Assembly: GCA_033439765.1 (NCBI GenBank)
Contig: JAULSN010000009.1
Location: forward strand, 1,922,001 to 1,986,000
Source: Lasiosphaeria ovina
Taxonomy: Eukaryota; Ascomycota; Sordariomycetes; Sordariales; Lasiosphaeriaceae
Length of the DNA stretch: 64,000 nt
Direction: 5' to 3'
In this document: one piece after another, positions 58,180-64,000 of the stretch
Position numbering within the stretch: position 1 is the stretch's first letter
How the letters are laid out: the number at the start of each line of letters is the position of its first letter
The notes under the pieces: model-generated
Seen by the model: the letters and a program-made list of their open reading frames with translations, nothing else
Told to the model about the DNA's origin: nothing
The model's database searches: none
Made by a program: the position numbers and the translations under genes

Positions 58180-58972
58180 GTACGACTACTTCCCTCAGCT
58201 CGCCAAGTTCGTCTTGCGAATGGCGGGCAATATCCACGAAGCCGTTATCAGGAGATTCGAAAGCCTAGCCATAGAGCAGTTGATCGATATACGGCGAGGT
58301 AACGACCAAGTCGCTGCCGATTTCGCTCGGGACATACACGCAGTAGGAAGTCCCAAGATTGAGAGGGATGGTGGTTCCCATTGCCCAGACGGGTCGTTTG
58401 CGCATGATAATGCGGCAGAACTTGGTGTTATCCTGGAGGTCTCATATTCACAAAAACGCCAAGATTTGCAGTTCCTTACAGATGACTATATCCTAGGTTC
58501 AAATGGGTTGACCCAGGTTATCATCGGGATCGACCTTGCGTATCAGGGAAAAGAAGCAAGAGTTATAATGTGGCGACCAAACAAGACCAAGGAGAACAGA
58601 GAAACGACGACCCTTACAACAATGAAGACCGTCGAGGAAACCTTTCGGGATACACATGGGAATTTGGTCAATGGCAAAAAGAAACTCCGAATTTGGCTGA
58701 AGGATTTCGGTAATAAGCTTAATTGCCCCGGGATCCAAAAGGCCAATAAGGTAATTACCATCTCCTTTGCTCAGTTGTATGAGTTGGTATAGAAGAGTGA
58801 GGCTTGTGATCAGATACGGAACCGGAGGCGGGGGTCGGATGAGGTTCTCGAAGGTAGAAGCAAGCAGAAGATGGTCCGCCCGTCGCCAGAGGAACTCACA
58901 TCCTCAGACGAGAACGAGGAAGAAGTTGAGAAGCAGCTCAGCGACCAGGACGGAGATTATACCCCAGAGTAG
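58180..58972 (+). CDS. PD-(D/E)XK-like protein with one in-frame TAG, 5' end unclear
   Basis: A coding frame starts after an acceptor at 58179 (branch GCTAACC, TTAG) with YDYFPQLAKFVLRM; the first ATG is 58220. It runs to TAG at 58790-58792, then continues in the same frame for 60 more codons (DQIRNRRRGSDEVLEG, EELTSSDENEEEVEKQ) to TAG at 58970-58972. GTATAG...GATCAG (27 bp) around the stop could be a very short intron that keeps frame; otherwise the stop is a nonsense mutation or the true end. Motifs: DFARDIHAVGSPKIE, PDGSFAHDNA, ILEVSYSQKRQDL, DDYILGSNGLTQVIIGIDLAY, VIMWRPN, RIWLKDF. From memory, these match an expanded, uncharacterised fungal family. PD followed by an E-V-x-Y-S-Q-K strand resembles the Uma2/PD-(D/E)XK endonuclease fold, which I infer. 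Family membership is likely; intactness is not. Confidence 0.55.
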
Positions 58973-61900
58973 GATTATATCTTGGAGCAGGTGGCAAAGA
59001 TAGAGCTTGTAGAATTTTTAGATCCGTAGATCCTGAGTTCTGGGCGCATATTTTTAAGCTGTAGTCTGCGCGCTCCTCGATACGTACCCAAAACCACATC
59101 CTTTTCCTGCTCTGTCCTTCTTCCTTTCTGTAGCTTTGAATCCAGGCTTGATGGTTGCGAAGTCCTCCATATATACCCAGAACCCAGATGCCCCTAGAAC
59201 GGATGAACTCCGCCAGATGGCGGGTTGTAGGCGCCTGTGGGCTGTAGGCGCTATTATCGAGCAAATGTAGCATGCGCCAGCCAAATTCGGCGGCCAGAAC
59301 ACCGCTTTCTCTGTTTGTGGTGTAATAATCGAATTATGTATTCTCAACCAAACCCCCATCCTCGCCTCGCCACGCCAACACAACGAAGATCATTACCCCA
59401 CCACAACTGGAGAGACGTGGGTGGGTGGTTGGCATGAAAAAATAGCCCCTTTATGCAGCTGCGCAGCTGATAAGCCACTCAAGCCATGGAACCCCTCCAA
59501 CTGCCCTCAAATATGGGATGTGCAGGTTAATCCCCTGTTGCAGCTTGTTGCCGGCTTGCTTTGCACACCCCATTTTTGAGGGTGGTTGCCCCCCAAGGTT
59601 CCCCTCTCTCTCTTCAGGGTCCTCGGGCTTGGCGCTCTCAAGGGTCCCCTAACCCGTCCAGTTCCCGGTTGCAGTTGCGGTTGCGGCTGTGGTGTTCGAC
59701 TCCCAACCAACGCTACCGTTCACCTGCCCAACCTGAGCGTCGTCTTCTTTTTGACGATGGCCTGCGGGATAAAAGGCGGAGCAGCAGTATGGGAATGTGA
59801 GCTTCTCATGGGTATGTTCCAGGTTTTCCCTTCAGACACTGGGGAAATAACAATGTCACCCCATGTAATGGTCGAGAGCAGACTCCCTGGGAGCATGTAA
59901 TGTGTGGGCATGCCGGTTGTTGCCAACAGACCGCTCTTATTGATGGCCTGGACCGCGCCAGATGTTTTGGGAAGGGGAGTTGCGGGTTATGGCGCAACGT
60001 ATGCAGGGCAGAAGACCAGACCGGTTCAGTTGGACGATGCCATCCGAGCGCCGGCGTCGGTACTCGAAAGGAGAAGCCATACACGCGAGGCTAAGAACCT
60101 ACCGGTACCTAGAGAGTTCAGAAAGTAAAGGTGATATACAGCCCAAGAGAGCCTCGTCTGCCATCTGGTGCCGTGGTGGTATGCTGCCTCGGGTCGAGAA
60201 TTGCTTTGCTGCGATAGCCCAGGTTCCGTGGTAGGGCAGTTGATGATGTGCCGAGCAGTGCATTGGCTGAAACGACCCAACAACGGCCGCGATTAATATC
60301 GAGGCAATCAGGTGTGGTGTTCGTCACCATCGGCACCGGCTCCAGAGAGACGACTGGCTGAGGGGCGACGACGGCTTCTTCAACGACTATTCTAGTTTGT
60401 GGTTCCAACTTCCCGCTCCTCCCCCGCCGCCCGAAGAGCGCCCACCTGCGATGGTGCAGACAGGGTCCAGTGCTGTGGGGCAACCAATTCATTCAAGGTT
60501 CCCGCTAGGAGGTTAAGTTGTTCGTAGCGTAGCACAGGTATAGGCAACTGAGGTTTCACCACCCGGGCGGCGTGGTTCGTCTTCGTTGAGGATCGTCTTG
60601 ATTAGGGTTCGGACAGCTCCTGAACAGACAGGACCCAGGTGCGCAATTCTGGGTCTTGGAGCGCCGGCCCCTTGATTAGAGTTTGTGGCCGTTGTCAATG
60701 GACTCGATTGTGGTCGGCAGAGCCAACCTGAAGTTTTAAGTGCAGCGAAGAGCAATGGGAAACTGTAATTCCGTATTCGGCCCCTGGGCTCCCGTCTTTC
60801 TACTAGTACATAGTATGCATGTTCTCCAGGAATACGGGGTCGAAGCAGGGGGCAGGGGAGTCGAGAAGGTACGGTAACTCGTTGTGGAATGCGACCTGAC
60901 GGGAAGGGGCAAGTGAAGTTCCTGATGCCGCCAGTACTGGTCCGTCCGTATTCAGTCATGACATTCAGCTCTTTTATTTACTTGTTATTTATCATTATTA
61001 AACACCCCGACGACTACACGGGCATGCCAGCTGCTCTGCTCCATTCTTTCTCTCTGCACAAATCATCAACGACCGCCTTCTCCCGCAACGAGGGGAAAGA
61101 GTCTACTAGGTTATCTTACCTGACTGCATCTGAATATTGCGGTATTTATTATACGTCGCTCTTGAGGCGCCAGTACGAAGCACATACATACAGTACACAA
61201 CCGCCTGCTGGCACACGGTTCTATCCAGTCATTCTGGCTCCTCGTTTTCGACAGCCCACAACGACTCGTTACCTGCCTGAAGCTGTGTCGAAACCTGGCC
61301 TGGGACGAAACGCACTGCGAATGCACCACATCATTCACTTTACCGCACACCGCAAACCTCACACCGCACACCGCTGCACGCCCTGAGGTACCGCAGGCTA
61401 GCTTTTGGTGGTTTACGGTCTTCCACTTGTCTCCACCGATCCACTGCACCATCGAGCTCAGGTCCTATCGCAATTTCTTCGGCGCAGTCGGCAGGAAGGC
61501 CCGCCCCCCCCCCAAGGCAGCCTGGTTGGATGGTCGCTGCACACTGCGAGTTGAACCGACAAACAAACTCTCAAGTCCTAGCTTCCAAACATCCCCCCAC
61601 CAGAGGTTCCAGGGAGTTGCCAGCTCGAGACTGGAAGAGTCGTCCAAATTACCCGCAGTAATCACTCACCTTCGCTAGAAACACCGTCATCGAATAGTTA
61701 GCCTTGCCTTGAACATCCTAGGTTCCGACTACGATCGCGAGGTGGCCAAGGTTCAAAGCCCCGTCCGTGCCGTCCTGCTTACCGCGACCGAGCCAGCTAA
61801 ATAAACCGACCCGAAAGAGTTTGCTGTCCCGCATCCCAAGCTCCCGTTCAAAGCGAACCAAAGCACCCGACTCGGGAAATAAACGCCTGCACCTCGATCC

Positions 61901-62731
61901 CTTCACACCGGGGCGCGCAGCAAGAAAAGTTGACGGCATTGTCAGCACACTGCAGGACCTTGGTTGTTTTGTCGGGACTCGTTAGCCGTCATCTCATTCG
62001 TTTGGAACCAAAGGCCTTCCGATTGCTTGCAACGCGACGAGCTAGACATCGACCAGTATTGCATTTTGCGGAATCGGCTTGCATCCTGTAGTGAATCATC
62101 CTTCCCGGCATCCCATCTGAGCTCTCGTCTTCAAACCGACGCCATCGCCCAGCGCCTCAAGTGCCCCAGCGCCAAACGCAGCCGGTATAGGTCGCGGGCG
62201 CTACTCGGCATCCCTTCACAGAGGGATAAGGGGGGGAAGGCACCGCGTGGCAAAACCAGCCGATCCACCACCGCACACAGAGGGCACAACGCGCGGCCGT
62301 TATCAGTCTCTCGAAGGCTCCGGCGAAACTTGGCTTGTCTAGCACCATTTATGTTGTTAACAGGACCAAACTCTGTTGCCTGTTGGTCAATTTAGGTGCG
62401 ACGAAGAAGAAAAAAAAGAAAAGACGAAAAGGAAGAATAGCGATCAAGGCCCACGGCTACAACCTGCAAGCACACCCGTGTCGGAACGATTGCTTATCTG
62501 GTATGACGCTTGCCCAGGGCACCTAAAGGAATTCGAGCCTCCCACTAGACTTCCCGTCTTTTTACGCAGTACTACCGTACTACCGTGCCACTACTCACCA
62601 CCACCACCTACCAGACCAGCGCGGAGCCCACCACCGGAGCAATCGCTACGACAACAACCACCGCCGGCTGCACGGCCAAACACAAGACGTGCATAGCTTC
62701 GCATACGCGCATTCTTGCGTCGCTGCCCACG
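58973..62731. other. long intergenic region upstream of PAL1
   Basis: 3.8 kb with no supported gene. AT-rich near 58970-59060 and 60970-61000. The right end should hold the PAL1 promoter and a long leader. Open frames of up to 165 codons lack recognisable features. Confidence 0.5.
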
Positions 62732-64000
62732 ATGGCGGCTACCCAACCAGAGCAAACAGGTGAGCCAGAGCCCAGTCACTCGGCGGATGATATACCCTGG
62801 CGCTATCTGCCGGCCGCTCCTCTTGCCTTGCCTCCGCCCCCCCCCCCCCCCCAGTCCTGTCCCCTCGGTTGTGTGCGTGCCAGAGTGGCAGAGGGGTAGA
62901 TCCTCGCACCGACGCAGACGTGCCTGGTCTCTTGTTTTCCAACTTCCCAGTTTTCCTGTTGATCGGGATCTTTTGGCGCCTGGGCATTTGTGGGCTCCCA
63001 GTTCTCTTGAGCCGGTTGTGTCATGTAAAAGAGATTGCTGTTTCATGTCCCTATCACAGTCGTCATTCACATGCACGGTGCCGATGGCCAAACCCACCGT
63101 TCCTTGTCTGATCAATTACTGACGTTTTGGGCCATTTTGCCGCGCCTTGGACATTTAGATCTACGATCTGCTGGCTTGACCCTCAACCTTTCCTCTAACA
63201 ATCCATTTCGCAACCGCGCCGTATCGCCGGCTCTCGCTGCAAGCCCCGCCTCGCCTTTCGACGACCCCCCTCCGCGCCCTTTATCGCGAAATCCATTTCT
63301 CGACCCCTCTGTCGCGGCAAGACCCAGCCTGCCGAACATCAAAGCGGCATCGGATACCATGTCGCCTCTCGACAAGAGACCGTCGTCGCCCACGGCTGAA
63401 GAGATATTTGTATGTGCTTCCATTCCCTTTCCAGCGCAGCAGTCGCAGACCGCGCACCTTGCCCTGACATTGCATCTCCTTGTCTTCAACTCGTCATAGC
63501 CCAGAACTAATAAAGTCTCCGTAGGGCTCCTTGACTCTTGACGATCAGAAGGCCCCCCCACCTTACCAGGTGTCTCCTCCGCCCGGACCGCCCAAGCCAG
63601 ATGCGGTGAGGCCGCCGCAAATGGGCCGTCGAGGTCCACCTCCTCCAGGCCGGGACGACTTGCTGTCCACCAGCCGCAGAGGACCACCGCCTAATCACCG
63701 CCCAACGCGCTCGCAAGAAGAAGCCCTACGGCGCAAGATGCAAGCAAATGGGGAAGGCTCTGCTCTGCCCGATCCTTCCCGTTCACCTCAAAGGCGGTCC
63801 GACCGCCGCCCGCGCAGGAACTCGGAGTCCTCTGCCGTGGACCGCGAGAAGCCGACCACCGAAGAAGAAAAGAAGCTGCGCGAGCTCAGGCGACGTGACC
63901 GAGAAGCCCGTCGGCAACGCGATAATAGGGATCGGGATAAGAAGCCTCCCAACCGCAAGCTCGACATCATCGACCAGCTGGATGCGACCAGCATCTACGG
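62732..64000 (+). CDS. PAL1: PAL1 cell-morphology / endocytosis protein (5' part)
   Basis: N-terminal part of the Pal1 family, which in fission yeast and budding yeast acts in cell morphology and early clathrin endocytosis at the cortex. Exons: 62732-62759, 63159-63409, 63525 to beyond the window; introns 399 and 115 bp, the first unusually long here. Seen: two NPF motifs (SSNNPFRNR and LSRNPFLDP), which bind EH-domain endocytic proteins; Pro-rich segments; a charged helix (EEEKKLRELRRRDREARRQR); and the family hallmark RKLDIIDQLDATSIYG right at the window end, the start of the Pal1 domain. The C-terminal part is missing. The first exon codes only nine residues, so the start rests on an in-phase splice rather than homology. 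Confidence 0.88.
62837..62852. repeat. 16-base C homopolymer in PAL1 intron 1
   Basis: An uninterrupted C run. Such runs are slippage-prone and hard to sequence, so the length may be inexact. Confidence 0.8.

Noticed and set aside
1..64000. CRISPR arrays, insertion sequences, rRNA or a secondary-metabolite cluster
   Set aside because: The window is fungal; no direct-repeat/spacer array, terminal inverted repeats, transposase, rRNA sequence, polyketide synthase or NRPS was seen.

Overview
The window is nuclear DNA of a filamentous ascomycete (Pezizomycotina, most likely a sordariomycete). Genes carry short introns (36 to about 400 bp) with GT-AG borders and CTAAC/CTGAC-type branch sites. There is no operon structure, genes are separated by 0.5 to 4 kb of GC-balanced intergenic DNA, and the conserved proteins have fungal forms (POP1, SSZ1, RRP40, PAL1, PQ-loop transporter). 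No CRISPR array, rRNA, convincing tRNA or intact transposon was seen.

Layout. 0-1.4 kb: 3'-truncated secreted aspartic protease (-). 4.3-5.6 kb: vacuolar PQ-loop amino-acid transporter (-). 6.65-8.15 kb: heavily decayed gene of a PD-(D/E)XK-like fungal family, followed by a second possible relic (8.3-9.0 kb, -). 10.2-11.3 kb: secreted S1/P1 nuclease. 15.1-16.7 kb: secreted Asn-rich cell-surface protein with a strong-looking promoter. 18.3-19.6 kb: fructosamine-3-kinase-like protein (-). 20.6-22.2 kb: HNH-nuclease-like protein (-). 22.7-24.5 kb: secreted FAD oxidoreductase of the lactone-oxidase type (-). 26.4-29.3 kb: two unrecognised proteins. 30.2-31.3 kb: SH3 protein of the LSB/PIN3 type. 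33.8-35.9 kb: RBR ubiquitin ligase (-).

The right half carries housekeeping genes: RNase P/MRP subunit POP1 (-), an NT-C2 protein with a GC-AG intron, SSZ1 (-) divergent from RRP40, a protein with an N-terminal membrane segment and C-terminal C2H2 fingers (-), a short-chain dehydrogenase, a second PD-(D/E)XK-like gene interrupted by one in-frame TAG, and the 5' part of PAL1 cut by the window end.

How they relate. There is no biosynthetic cluster. Shared themes are protein synthesis and RNA processing (POP1, SSZ1, RRP40), secreted degradative or surface proteins (protease, S1/P1 nuclease, surface protein, FAD enzyme), and actin/endocytosis (SH3 protein, PAL1). The most unusual content is three nuclease-like families that appear fungus-specific: one apparently intact (HNH), one disrupted at a single codon, one decayed with TAG stops in CpA to TpA context. 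The membrane-anchored zinc-finger protein is the other notable item. All exon borders were worked out by eye and checked only for reading-frame continuity.
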